From: JAGWRA01 sp035534615
GTDB lineage: Bacteria > Acidobacteriota > Vicinamibacteria > Vicinamibacterales > CAVVIG01
Length of the DNA: 18,979 nt
Assembly (NCBI GenBank): GCA_035534615.1
Contig: DATLRO010000095.1
Span: 1-18,979, forward strand
Direction: 5' to 3'
Positions 1-7,456 of the stretch are shown here, piece by piece. Numbering within the stretch: the stretch's first letter is position 1; every line of letters begins with the position of its first letter. The notes below the pieces were generated by a model. That model did no database searches. It was not told where the DNA came from and worked only from the letters and a program-made list of their open reading frames with translations. A program made the translations under genes and the position numbers.

Positions 1-327
1 CATGTGCCACGGAGAGCGGCCACGGGCGCGGCGAACACGATCCGGAGCGTCAGCGACGGCAGCGCAAGGGGGGCGGGGCATCATGTGCCATGGAGAGCGG
101 CCACAGGCGTGGCGAACACGATCCGGAGCGTCAGCGACGGCAGCGCAAGGCGGCGGGGCCTCACGTGCCACGGAGAGCGGCCACAGGCGCGGCGAACACG
201 ATCCGGAGCGTCAGCGACGGCACCGCAAGGCGGCGGGGCCTCATGTGCCACGGAGAGCGGCCACAGGCGCGGCGAACACGATCCGGAGCGTCAGCGACGG
301 CAGCGCATGGGGGTGGGGCCCCATGCG
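1..327 (+). repeat. Tandem repeat array A (80-81 bp units) ending in a hairpin
   Basis: At least four near-identical units are seen, with the shared core GATCCGGAGCGTCAGCGACG starting at 39, 120, 200 and 280, so the period is 81, 80 and 80 bp. The window opens inside the array, so the true copy number is unknown. Internal units carry an imperfect stem after the core (GCGCA-AGG pairing with CCT-CA-TGTGC). The last unit instead has a perfect 9-bp stem at 304-312/319-327 around the loop GTGGGG. The array stops 32 nt before the start of the dehydrogenase gene. The open reading frames across it are artefacts of a stop-free GC-rich repeat. Related elements lie at 2694-2741 and 18311-18549. Confidence 0.9.
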
Positions 328-359
328 GATTGATATTGATCAGGACGAGCGACTCAACC

Positions 360-1418
360 ATGCGCATTGCAGTGATTCCGGGAGATGGCATCGGCCAGGA
401 CGTGACGGCCGAGGCCGTGAAGGTGATCCGCCGGGTGGGCGACGTGTTCGGCCGGTCGTTCGACCTCGAGATGCTGCCCTACGGGGCGGACTACTATCTG
501 AAGACCGGCATCACGCTGCCGCCGAACGGCTACGCGATGCTGCGCGACGAGTTCGACGCGATCTACGTCGGCGCGCTCGGCGATCCGCGGGTGCCCGACA
601 TGCGGCACGCGCGCGACATCCTGCTCGGGACCCGCTTCGAGCTGGATCTCTACGTCAACCACCGGCCCGTGAAGCTGCTGCACGAGCGGCTGTGTCCGCT
701 GAAGGGCCGGGGGCCGGCCGACGTGAACATGGTGATCTTCCGGGAGAACACCGAGAGTCTCTACGTCGGCATCGGCGGGCGGTTCAAGCCGGGCACCGAA
801 GACGAAGTGGCGATCCAGGAGGACATCAACACCTACAAGGGCGTCCACCGGATCATCAAGCACGCCTTCGAGTACGCGAAGGCGCACGGCCTGACGAAGG
901 TGTGCATGGCCGACAAGAGCAACGCGATCACGCACGGCCACGCCCTGTGGCAGCGGGTGTTCGCGGAGCTGGCGCCCCAGTATCCGGGCATCGAGCCGAC
1001 GCACCTCTTCATCGACGCGCTGTGCATGCAGATGGTCAAGAATCCCGGGCAGTTCGAGGTCATCGTCACCAACAACATGTTCGGCGACATCATCACGGAC
1101 CTCGGCGCCCAGCTGCAGGGCGGCCTCGGCATGGCCGCGTCGGGCAACCTGCACCCGGGACGGACGTCGCTGTTCGAGCCGGTGCACGGGTCGGCGCCGA
1201 AGTACGCCGGCAAGAACGTGGCGAACCCGGTCGGCGCGATCCTGTCGGCCGCGCTGATGCTCGATTATCTCGGGCTGTCGCAGGAAGCCGCCGCCATCGA
1301 GGCCGCCGTCAAGGAGAGCGTCGTGGCGGCCCAGGGGACCGCGGAGATCGGCGGCACGCTGGGCACGCGCGAGACGGGTGACTACATCGCGGCGGCGATC
1401 GGGCGGGCCCACGCCTGA
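360..1418 (+). CDS. Isocitrate/isopropylmalate dehydrogenase-family protein
   Basis: This 352-aa protein is an NAD(P)-dependent beta-decarboxylating dehydrogenase acting on a 2-hydroxy acid such as 3-isopropylmalate, isocitrate or tartrate. It opens with the family signature VIPGDGIGQDV. It also has the substrate-binding arginines in TRFELDLYVNHRPV (about 91-104) and FREN (about 128), the ADKSN lysine (about 186) and the metal-binding aspartates in NNMFGDIITDL (about 239-248). The coenzyme loop reads EPVHGSAPKYAGKNVANP (about 273-290). Its Lys-Tyr pair matches the NADP determinants of E. coli isocitrate dehydrogenase rather than the Asp-Ile of NAD-specific isopropylmalate dehydrogenases. Two leucines before the first arginine are isopropylmalate-dehydrogenase-like, so the substrate is left open. 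The ATG at 360 was chosen because it begins the conserved N-terminus; longer versions run into the repeat array. The thiolase follows after 32 bp, probably in one operon. Confidence 0.88.
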   Translation: MRIAVIPGDGIGQDVTAEAVKVIRRVGDVFGRSFDLEMLPYGADYYLKTGITLPPNGYAMLRDEFDAIYVGALGDPRVPDMRHARDILLGTRFELDLYVNHRPVKLLHERLCPLKGRGPADVNMVIFRENTESLYVGIGGRFKPGTEDEVAIQEDINTYKGVHRIIKHAFEYAKAHGLTKVCMADKSNAITHGHALWQRVFAELAPQYPGIEPTHLFIDALCMQMVKNPGQFEVIVTNNMFGDIITDLGAQLQGGLGMAASGNLHPGRTSLFEPVHGSAPKYAGKNVANPVGAILSAALMLDYLGLSQEAAAIEAAVKESVVAAQGTAEIGGTLGTRETGDYIAAAIGRAHA

Positions 1419-1450
1419 TCGCCGCGGATCCACGGGGAGCGGAGAACGGT

Positions 1451-2632
1451 ATGAGCACAGAGGTATTCGTGGTGGGCGGGGCGCGGACCCCGATGACGGA
1501 GTATGCGGGGGCGCTCAAGGACGTGTCGGCTCTCGAGCTGGGCGCCATCGCGGCGCGCGCCGCGTTCGAGAAGACCGGCGTCAAGCCCGAATGGATCGAG
1601 CACACGGTGGTCGGCAACGTCATGCAGACCAGCGCCGACGCCATCTACGGCGCGCGGCACGTGGCGCTCAAGGCCGGCGTGCCGGTCGAGGTGCCGGCCC
1701 TGACGGTCAACCGGCTCTGCGGCTCCGGCATCCAGGCGGCCGTCAGCGGCGCGCAGCTCATCAGGCTCGGCGAAGCGGGCGTCGTGCTGACCGGCGGGAT
1801 CGAGAACATGACGCAGGCGCCGCACGTGATCCGCGGCCTGCGCAGCGGCCTGAAGCTGAACCAGGGCAGGCTCGAGGACTCGCTGTGGGAGGCGCTGCTC
1901 GACCCGTACTGCGGCTGCACGATGGCCAAGACCGCCGAGAACTGCGCCGCCAAGTACGACATCAGCCGGGAGGAGCAGGACCGGTTCGCCGTCCGCAGCC
2001 AGCAGCTGGCCGGCAAGGCCTGGAGCGAGGGCCGCTTCAAGGATGAAGTCGTGCCGGTCGAGATCAAGAGCCGCAAGGGGACCCAGGTCGTCGACCGCGA
2101 CGACCACCTGCGGCCCGACACGACGATGGAGATTCTGGCCAAGCTGCCGCCGGCCTTCACGAAGGACGGCTGCGTCACCGCCGGCAACGCCAGCGGCATC
2201 GTCGACGGCGGCGCGGCGCTGATCCTGGCGTCGGCCGAGGCGGTGAAACAGCGCGGGCTCAGGCCGATCGGGCGGATCACGGGCTGGGCGGCGGTCGGCG
2301 TCGAGCCGAGCCTGATGGGGATGGGGCCGGCGCCGGCCACGCGCAAGCTGCTCGCGCAGCTCGGCCTCACGCTGAAGGACGTCGACCTCATCGAGGTGAA
2401 CGAGGCCTTTGCCGGCCAGTACCTGGCGGTGGAGAAGGAGCTCGGCCTCGACCGGGACAAGGTCAACGTCAATGGCGGCGCCATCGCGCTCGGTCACCCG
2501 CTGGGCATGACCGGCACGCGGCTGCTGCTCACGCTGCTGCTCGAGCTGCGGCGCCGGGGTGGCCGGCGCGGACTGGCGACCGCCTGCATCGGCGGCGGCC
2601 AGGGAATCGCGGCGATGGTGGAGACGGTCTGA
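1451..2632 (+). CDS. Thiolase (acetyl-CoA acetyltransferase family)
   Basis: This 393-aa protein has full family length. Thiolases condense two acyl-CoA molecules or cleave 3-ketoacyl-CoA with free CoA. The acylated nucleophile is Cys90 in NRLCGSGIQA. The NEAFA motif is near 316, the catalytic histidine is His349 in GHPLGMTG, and the second catalytic cysteine is Cys379 in CIGGGQG. This spacing matches the biosynthetic acetoacetyl-CoA thiolase pattern, but the sequence alone does not separate biosynthetic from degradative members. The start ATG is preceded by the purine-rich GGAGCGGAGAA. It lies between the dehydrogenase (32 bp upstream) and a 3-hydroxyacyl-CoA dehydrogenase (145 bp downstream). 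The latter makes a role in short-chain acyl-CoA metabolism likely. No enoyl-CoA hydratase or acyl-CoA dehydrogenase is seen here. Confidence 0.95.
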   Translation: MSTEVFVVGGARTPMTEYAGALKDVSALELGAIAARAAFEKTGVKPEWIEHTVVGNVMQTSADAIYGARHVALKAGVPVEVPALTVNRLCGSGIQAAVSGAQLIRLGEAGVVLTGGIENMTQAPHVIRGLRSGLKLNQGRLEDSLWEALLDPYCGCTMAKTAENCAAKYDISREEQDRFAVRSQQLAGKAWSEGRFKDEVVPVEIKSRKGTQVVDRDDHLRPDTTMEILAKLPPAFTKDGCVTAGNASGIVDGGAALILASAEAVKQRGLRPIGRITGWAAVGVEPSLMGMGPAPATRKLLAQLGLTLKDVDLIEVNEAFAGQYLAVEKELGLDRDKVNVNGGAIALGHPLGMTGTRLLLTLLLELRRRGGRRGLATACIGGGQGIAAMVETV

Positions 2633-2693
2633 TCGGCGGGAGTCCGGGCCTCGTGCGCCGACGCCACCCGGGCGGCAACGCCGCGACCGGCAG

Positions 2694-2741
2694 GATCCGG
2701 AGCGTGAGCGACGGCGACGCGCGGGGGCGGGGCCCCGCGCG
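2694..2741 (+). repeat. Single-copy repeat element B with covarying hairpin
   Basis: The core at 2694-2715 is the same as in arrays A and C, with GTGAGC in place of GTCAGC. It is followed by a perfect 9-bp stem, CGCGCGGGG at 2718-2726 and CCCCGCGCG at 2733-2741, around the loop GCGGGG. The hairpin ends 36 nt before the ATG of the 3-hydroxyacyl-CoA dehydrogenase gene. No run of T follows, so it is not a classical Rho-independent terminator. It may be a leader element of the downstream gene, or a mobile or passively spreading repeat. Confidence 0.8.
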
Positions 2742-2777
2742 GACCGATGGATGCCATTCTTAAGCGGAGAGGGAGCA

Positions 2778-3632
2778 ATGGAGATTCGTACAGTTGGCGT
2801 GCTCGGATGCGGTCTGATGGGATCGGGCATCGCGCAGGTCTGCGCGCAGTCAGGCTATCGGACCATCGTCCGTGAAGTGGACGACGCGTTTCTGCAGGGC
2901 GGCATGGCCCGGATCAAGCGGTTCCTCGAGGATGGCGTCGCCAAGGGCAAGGTGACCCCGGACGCGCGCGACAAGACGCTCGCGAACCTCTCGGGGACCA
3001 CCGCGTTCAGCGAGATGAAGGACTGCGACCTCATCATCGAGGCGATCGTCGAGAACCTCGACGACAAGCTGCGGACGTACGCCGGTCTCGACGCAGTGGT
3101 CAAGGACACGACGATCTTCGTGAGCAATACCTCGTCGCTGTGCGTGACCCAGCTGGCGGCCGGCACGAAGCGGCCCGACCGGTTCGCCGGCCTGCACTTC
3201 TTCAACCCGGTGCCGATCATGAAGCTGGTCGAGGTGATCCGCGCGCTCCAGACGAGCGACGAGACCTACCAGCGCGTGTTCACGTTCGCCCAGTCGCTCG
3301 GCAAGGAGCCGATCACGGCGCCCGACCGGCCGGGCTTCATCGTCAACCGGCTGCTCGTGCCGTACCTGCTCGACGCCATCCGGTGCTACGAGAACGGGCT
3401 CGGCACCCTCGAGGACATCGACAAGGGCATGAAGCTCGGGTGCGGCTACCCGATGGGGCCGTTCACCTTGCTCGATTTCGTCGGCCTCGATACCACGTAC
3501 TACATCGCGAACATCATGTTCGAGGAGTACCGCGAGCCGGCGTTCGCGCCGCCGCCGCTGCTGAAGCGGATGGTGATGGCCGGCCGGCTGGGCCGCAAGA
3601 GCGGCCGCGGCTTCTACACGTACACCAAGTAA
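2778..3632 (+). CDS. 3-hydroxybutyryl-CoA / 3-hydroxyacyl-CoA dehydrogenase
   Basis: This 284-aa protein oxidises L-3-hydroxyacyl-CoA to 3-ketoacyl-CoA with NAD(P), or runs the reverse reaction. The N-terminal Rossmann fold shows GxGxMGxG (GCGLMGSG, 10-17). The catalytic His140 lies in LHFFNPVPIMKLVE, with its partner Glu152. The C-terminal domain has the usual DRPGFIVNR and YPMGPFTLLDFVGLD motifs and ends in GRKSGRGFYTY. Its length is that of single-domain 3-hydroxybutyryl-CoA dehydrogenases (Hbd/PaaH type), not a fused multifunctional enzyme. The ATG at 2778 has a good Shine-Dalgarno (GGAGAGGGAG) just upstream and starts exactly at the conserved IRTVGVLG strand. It acts one step before the thiolase encoded upstream, and repeat element B sits in the gap between them. 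Confidence 0.95.
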   Translation: MEIRTVGVLGCGLMGSGIAQVCAQSGYRTIVREVDDAFLQGGMARIKRFLEDGVAKGKVTPDARDKTLANLSGTTAFSEMKDCDLIIEAIVENLDDKLRTYAGLDAVVKDTTIFVSNTSSLCVTQLAAGTKRPDRFAGLHFFNPVPIMKLVEVIRALQTSDETYQRVFTFAQSLGKEPITAPDRPGFIVNRLLVPYLLDAIRCYENGLGTLEDIDKGMKLGCGYPMGPFTLLDFVGLDTTYYIANIMFEEYREPAFAPPPLLKRMVMAGRLGRKSGRGFYTYTK

Positions 3633-3642
3633 GCGGAGAAGG

Positions 3643-3705
3643 GGGGACGGGAGTCCCCGCCGGACTTCAGGCGCGCCCGCGGCGCGGAGCGGCACGGGAC
3701 TCCCG
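3643..3705 (+). promoter_or_regulatory. Alternative stem-loops between the 3-hydroxyacyl-CoA dehydrogenase gene and folE
   Basis: Two mutually exclusive structures are possible in the 86-bp gap. One is a local hairpin, GGGGAC/GTCCCC with loop GGGA, at 3643-3658. The other is a long-range perfect 10-bp stem, CGGGAGTCCC (3648-3657) with GGGACTCCCG (3696-3705), which ends 13 nt before the folE ATG. No T-run follows either one. They could act as an attenuator or as an mRNA-processing or stability element. The function is not known. Confidence 0.35.
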
Positions 3706-3718
3706 GCTCCGGAGATCG

Positions 3719-4318
3719 ATGCAGACGCTGATTCGAGAGCTGCTGGCCGCCCTCGGCGAGGATCCCGACCGCGAAGGGCTCGTCGACACGCCGAAGCGGG
3801 TGGAACAGGCGCTCCAGTTCCTGACGAGCGGGTACCGGGCCGATGTCGACAAGGTGCTCAACGGCGCCCTGTTCACGGTGGACTACAGCGAGATGGTCAT
3901 CGTGAAGGACATCGACTTCTACAGCCTCTGCGAGCATCACCTGCTGCCGTTCTTCGGCAAGTGCCACGTCGCCTACATTCCGAGCACGAAGGTGATCGGG
4001 CTCAGCAAGGTGCCGCGCCTCGTCGACATCTTCAGCCGCCGCCTGCAGATCCAGGAGCGGCTCACCAGCCAGATCGCCGAGACGATCCAGGAGACGATCC
4101 GGCCGCTCGGCGTCGCCGTCGTGATGGAAGCGACCCACCTGTGCATGGCGATGCGCGGCGTGGAGAAGCAGAACTCGTTCGCCGTGACCAGTTCCATGCT
4201 CGGCGCCTTCCGGAACAACGGCCGCACCCGCCAGGAGTTCCTCGAGCTGATCCGCCGCCGCAGCGCCGTCCCCTCGGCGGTGGACGCCCTCAACGCGATC
4301 GCCGGCCGGGACGACTGA
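3719..4318 (+). CDS. folE: GTP cyclohydrolase I
   Basis: This 199-aa cytosolic enzyme converts GTP to 7,8-dihydroneopterin triphosphate, the first step of tetrahydrofolate (or pterin/queuosine precursor) synthesis. It forms homodecamers in known members. The zinc ligands are visible as Cys71 and His74 in FYSLCEHHLLPFFG and Cys142 in THLCMAMRG. Other family motifs are EGLVDTPKRV (19-28) and GLSKVPRLVD (94-103). It has full length for a type IA enzyme. The ATG at 3719 follows GGAG with short spacing; upstream in-frame extension only overlaps the preceding gene out of its frame. The permease gene starts 24 bp downstream. The neighbours are metabolically unrelated, so any co-transcription is probably incidental. 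Confidence 0.97.
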   Translation: MQTLIRELLAALGEDPDREGLVDTPKRVEQALQFLTSGYRADVDKVLNGALFTVDYSEMVIVKDIDFYSLCEHHLLPFFGKCHVAYIPSTKVIGLSKVPRLVDIFSRRLQIQERLTSQIAETIQETIRPLGVAVVMEATHLCMAMRGVEKQNSFAVTSSMLGAFRNNGRTRQEFLELIRRRSAVPSAVDALNAIAGRDD

Positions 4319-4342
4319 GGCTCCGGCCCGAGGCTCCTGCCC

Positions 4343-5545
4343 GTGGCGCCCGCCCTCATCTTCCTGCTGACGTATCTGGTGGTCGCCGTCGGCCGCCTCC
4401 CCCTGCTCCGCATCGATCGCACCGGTGCCGCCATCGTCGGCGCCATCCTGATGGTCGTCGCCGGCGGCCTGAGCCTGGACGAGGCGTACCGCGCGATCGA
4501 TTACCGCACGCTCATCCTGCTGTTCGGCATGATGGTGCTCGTGGCGAACCTGAGCCTGGCCGGCGTGTTCGCGGCGCTCGCCCGGTGGACCGTCCTGCGC
4601 GTGAGCCGGCCGGTCGCGCTGCTCGCCGTCATCGTCGTGACCGCCGGCGTGCTGTCGGCCCTGTTCGTGAACGACACGATCTGCCTGGTGTTCACGCCGG
4701 TCGTGCTCGAGCTCGCCGACGCCCGGGGGCTGTCGCCGCTGCCGCTGCTCATCGGGCTGGCGACCGGTGCCAACATCGGCAGCGTGGCGACCATTACCGG
4801 CAATCCCCAGAACATGCTGATCGGCAGCCTGTCGCGGATCAGCTACGCCGGGTTCCTGGCCCGCCTCGGACCGGTCGCGCTCGTCGGCCTGGCGCTCGAC
4901 ATCGTGATCGTCGGCCTCGTGTTCCGGCGGGATCTGCAGGCCGCGCGGACCACCGCGGTGACGTTGCCCGCCCGGCCCCTGCACCGCGGGCTGGCCATCA
5001 AGAGCCTGCTGGTCTCGGCCGGCGTGCTGGCCGGCTTCCTGGCCGGGTACGACCCCGCGCTGGTCGCGATGTCAGGAGCGGCCGTGCTGCTGGTGACCCG
5101 GCGCGTGAATCCGCAGAAGATCTCCCGCGAGATCGACTGGGACCTGCTGACGCTGTTCATCGGGCTCTTCGTGGTCATCGGCGGCGTGGAGCACGCCGGC
5201 CTCGACCGCCGGTTCTTTGCGCTCCTGCGGCCGGTCGGCATCGCCACCGTCGCCGGCCTGAGCGTCGTCGCGGCGACGCTGTCCAACCTGGTCAGCAACG
5301 TCCCGGCCGTCATGCTGTTCACGCGCCTGATCCCGCGCCTGCCCGATCCGCACCAGGCCTGGCTGGTGCTGGCGATGGCGAGCACGCTGGCCGGCAACCT
5401 GACGCTGGTCGGCTCGATCGCCAACCTGATTGTCGCCCAGGGGGCGTCCCGGCGCGGGATCCACGTGACGTTCTCCGATTACCTGAAAGTCGGGGTGCCG
5501 ATCACGATCTGCACCATCACGGTCGGCGTGTTCTGGCTGCGGTGA
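4343..5545 (+). CDS. Ion transporter superfamily permease (ArsB/NhaD/SLC13-like)
   Basis: This 400-aa integral membrane protein has about ten hydrophobic segments and belongs to the ion-transporter superfamily that holds ArsB, NhaD and CitM/SLC13 permeases. The family's internal inverted repeat is visible. The first half has ALFVNDTICLVFTPVV (about 107-121) and TGANIGSVATITGNPQN (141-157). The second half has NLVSNVPAVMLF and LAGNLTLVGSIANLIVAQ. Each pairs a re-entrant hairpin with a polar, Gly/Asn-rich stretch that would hold the substrate. The substrate (anion, dicarboxylate, arsenite, or Na+/H+ exchange) cannot be read from sequence, and no arsR, arsC or other ars gene lies nearby. Translation starts at a GTG with no clear Shine-Dalgarno, 24 bp after folE, suggesting translational coupling. 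Confidence 0.85.
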   Translation: MAPALIFLLTYLVVAVGRLPLLRIDRTGAAIVGAILMVVAGGLSLDEAYRAIDYRTLILLFGMMVLVANLSLAGVFAALARWTVLRVSRPVALLAVIVVTAGVLSALFVNDTICLVFTPVVLELADARGLSPLPLLIGLATGANIGSVATITGNPQNMLIGSLSRISYAGFLARLGPVALVGLALDIVIVGLVFRRDLQAARTTAVTLPARPLHRGLAIKSLLVSAGVLAGFLAGYDPALVAMSGAAVLLVTRRVNPQKISREIDWDLLTLFIGLFVVIGGVEHAGLDRRFFALLRPVGIATVAGLSVVAATLSNLVSNVPAVMLFTRLIPRLPDPHQAWLVLAMASTLAGNLTLVGSIANLIVAQGASRRGIHVTFSDYLKVGVPITICTITVGVFWLR

Positions 5546-5861
5546 CGCGCGCAGCGAACCTCACGGCGGTCCGTTGTCCCGCGACAGGACCCGCCATCAG
5601 CTGATTCTGAAACCCGCTCTCAATTTCACGCCGGCGACGAGCGCGTGCTGTTCCTGTTGAACACCAGCGCGTGGCCGTTCTACTATGGCGCCGGCAATAC
5701 GCCGGCGCTTCCAGGCGGTCGTCCGGACCATCGGGCTTCCTCAATGGCTGCGGCGGCGCGTCCGGCCGGCTCACGTCGAGCGCGCCGATTCGCACCAGCG
5801 CTCGCTGGAATCGTACATCGTCCGGGAACAGGACGACGCCCGGTCCATCTCGGGGGGACAC
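5546..5861. other. Intergenic region with a possible coding remnant and a hairpin
   Basis: No intact gene is seen in these 316 bp. The + frame from about 5605 to 5700 reads like real protein (AGDERVLFLLNTSAWPFYYG), of the kind found near the end of secreted acidobacterial proteins. It has no plausible start and degenerates afterwards. A perfect 8-bp inverted repeat, GCGCCGGC (5688-5695) and GCCGGCGC (5701-5708) with loop AATAC, interrupts it. The last 40 bp hold the strong Shine-Dalgarno (GGGGGG, about 5851-5856) of the next gene. The remnant reading is tentative and could be chance in GC-rich DNA. Confidence 0.3.
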
Positions 5862-7358
5862 ATGGCATCAAAACGACGGGAGTTAGTGACGGCGCTGTCC
5901 GCGGTCGCCGTGCTCGCGGTGGTGTGCGCTTCGCCGGGGCTGCACGGGGAACCGGTCGCCGCGGCGGCGGCCGTCAAGGCGGCGGCGCGTCCGGCGAAGG
6001 ATCCGCGGCTGGCCGGCTCCTACATGTTCAAGAAGAACGGATGGACGTACGTCCATCTGCAGGGCACGCCGGACCAGATTGGCTTCCAGCACGGCTATCT
6101 GCTGGCGCCCGAGATTGCGGATGCGTTCAAGGCGGTGAAGCTCGATGACACGCACACGACCAGGAAGAAGTGGGCGTTCTTCCGCACGGCGGCCCGGACC
6201 ATTCTGTGGCCGCACATTCCCCGCGAATATCGCGAGGAGCTCAGCGGAATCGTGGCGGGGCTCCACGCGCGAGGCGTGCAGCTCGATCTGGACGACGTGG
6301 TGGCGCTGAACGCGTTCCAGGAACTGCCGGAGTATTACGTGCCCTGGTACGACAAGCATCACCCGACCAGGGGCAAGACCTCGGCCAGCCTGTCGGACGC
6401 GAAGGTGCTCGGACACTGCAGCGCCTTCGTGGCCACCGGGAGCTGGACGAAGGGGGGCCAGATCGTGATGGGCCACAACGCCTGGACCGGCTATCTGACG
6501 GGCGAGCGGTGGGACATCATCTTCGACATCGTGCCGGAGCACGGCTATCGGATGCTGATGGACGGCTTTCCGGGCGTGATCGCGAGCGACGACGATTTCG
6601 GCGTCAATTCGGACGGTCTGATGATCACCGAGACGACGATGTCGGATTTCCACGGCTGGAATTCCAACGGGATTCCGGAGTTCGTTCGGGCGCGCGAGGC
6701 GATGCAGTACGCGAGCTCGATTGACGACTACGTGAAAATCATGCTGAAAGGCAACAACGGCGGCTACGCGAACGACTGGCTGCTGGGCGACCGAAAGACC
6801 GGAGAAATCGCGCAATTCGAACTGGGGTTGAGGGCGTGGAAGCTGTGGCGCACGAAGAACGGGTACTATGTCGGCGCGAATTTCGTGAGCGACCCGAAGG
6901 TGATGAAGCTCGAGACGACGTTCAACCCCAACGATCCGTCGATTTCTCCGAATGCGAGGCACGTGCGCTGGGACGAGCTGATGAAGGAGTACAAGGGCAG
7001 GATCGATCCCGCGCTTGCCGAGAAATTCGAGAGCGATACGTACGACGCGTACACGAAGAAGGAAGGCGCGGACCTCCGGACGCTCTGCGGGGAAGGGGAA
7101 AAGGACAGCGCGGGGGAGCCCGGGTGGGGCGTGAAGCCCTTTGATCCCATGGGCGCCGTGCAGGGAAAGGTCATCGACAGCGAGATGGCCAAAGACATGA
7201 GGCTCATCGCGCACGCCGGACATCCGGACGGCGACAACTTCTACGCGAAGCCGTTTCTGGCGGCGCATCCACAGTACGATTGGCAGGCGCCAGAACTGCG
7301 CGACATGCTGTCAGGGCCCTGGACGGACTTCCGTGCGGGCGAGCACTCCGGCCACTGA
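5862..7358 (+). CDS. Secreted phospholipase B-like / C45-type Ntn hydrolase
   Basis: This 498-aa protein resembles the phospholipase B-like and acyl-CoA:6-aminopenicillanate acyltransferase (peptidase C45) group of N-terminal nucleophile amidohydrolases. These cleave themselves to expose a catalytic cysteine and then hydrolyse amide or ester bonds. The candidate nucleophile is Cys186 in LGHCSAFVATGSW, followed by GHNAWTGY (204-211), a close match to the Cys and GHxxW motifs of phospholipase B-like proteins. The ~185 residues before the cysteine would be a signal peptide plus a removable N-terminal chain. Residues 1-37 have a basic start and an Ala/Val-rich hydrophobic core, giving export by Sec. 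A cysteine at 22 lacks a lipobox, so it is not a lipoprotein. The ATG at 5862 has a GGGGGG ribosome binding site. The gene appears monocistronic. The true substrate is unknown. Confidence 0.8.
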   Translation: MASKRRELVTALSAVAVLAVVCASPGLHGEPVAAAAAVKAAARPAKDPRLAGSYMFKKNGWTYVHLQGTPDQIGFQHGYLLAPEIADAFKAVKLDDTHTTRKKWAFFRTAARTILWPHIPREYREELSGIVAGLHARGVQLDLDDVVALNAFQELPEYYVPWYDKHHPTRGKTSASLSDAKVLGHCSAFVATGSWTKGGQIVMGHNAWTGYLTGERWDIIFDIVPEHGYRMLMDGFPGVIASDDDFGVNSDGLMITETTMSDFHGWNSNGIPEFVRAREAMQYASSIDDYVKIMLKGNNGGYANDWLLGDRKTGEIAQFELGLRAWKLWRTKNGYYVGANFVSDPKVMKLETTFNPNDPSISPNARHVRWDELMKEYKGRIDPALAEKFESDTYDAYTKKEGADLRTLCGEGEKDSAGEPGWGVKPFDPMGAVQGKVIDSEMAKDMRLIAHAGHPDGDNFYAKPFLAAHPQYDWQAPELRDMLSGPWTDFRAGEHSGH

Positions 7359-7379
7359 CGATCTCCAGGCGCCAGGGGA

Positions 7380-7403
7380 GCGCGGCCGGCCAGCCGGCCG
7401 CGC
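7380..7403. terminator. Strong GC hairpin after the phospholipase B-like gene
   Basis: A perfect 11-bp inverted repeat, GCGCGGCCGGC (7380-7390) and GCCGGCCGCGC (7393-7403), starts 21 bp after the stop codon. It lacks a T-run, so it may terminate weakly, protect the 3' end of the mRNA, or serve both strands. Its position between a stop codon and a separate promoter (7444-7449) favours a 3'-end role. Confidence 0.5.
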
Positions 7404-7443
7404 CTGCCCGGCTGGTTCGCCGGCGATGCGACGGCCGGCGACG

Positions 7444-7449
7444 TATACT
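7444..7449 (+). promoter_or_regulatory. -10 hexamer TATACT, predicted leaderless start
   Basis: TATACT lies 7 nt before the ATG at 7457, so transcription would begin at or beside the start codon. There is no Shine-Dalgarno between the two. No convincing -35 hexamer is seen at 16-18 bp. Confidence 0.5.
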
Positions 7450-7456
7450 GTGACGC

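Noticed and set aside
1..327. CRISPR array
   Set aside because: The regularly spaced 22-bp core looks CRISPR-like, but the intervening stretches are nearly identical to one another instead of unique spacers, and there are no cas genes.
304..327. Repeat hairpins as Rho-independent terminators
   Set aside because: None of the three has a T-run on either strand after the stem, and each sits before a gene start instead of after a lone stop codon.
2..1381. Long + frame overlapping the repeats and the dehydrogenase gene
   Set aside because: It is Arg/Gly/Pro-rich, runs through the tandem repeats and overlaps a clear gene in another frame; a shadow of GC-rich DNA.
2559..2777. N-terminal extension of the 3-hydroxyacyl-CoA dehydrogenase
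   Set aside because: The extension overlaps the thiolase and reads through repeat element B; the Rossmann fold begins right after the ATG at 2778, which has its own Shine-Dalgarno.
5517..5861. Minus-strand gene of 114 aa
   Set aside because: Part of the translation looks protein-like, but the frame overlaps the permease 3' end, has no ribosome binding site and matches no family I can recognise.
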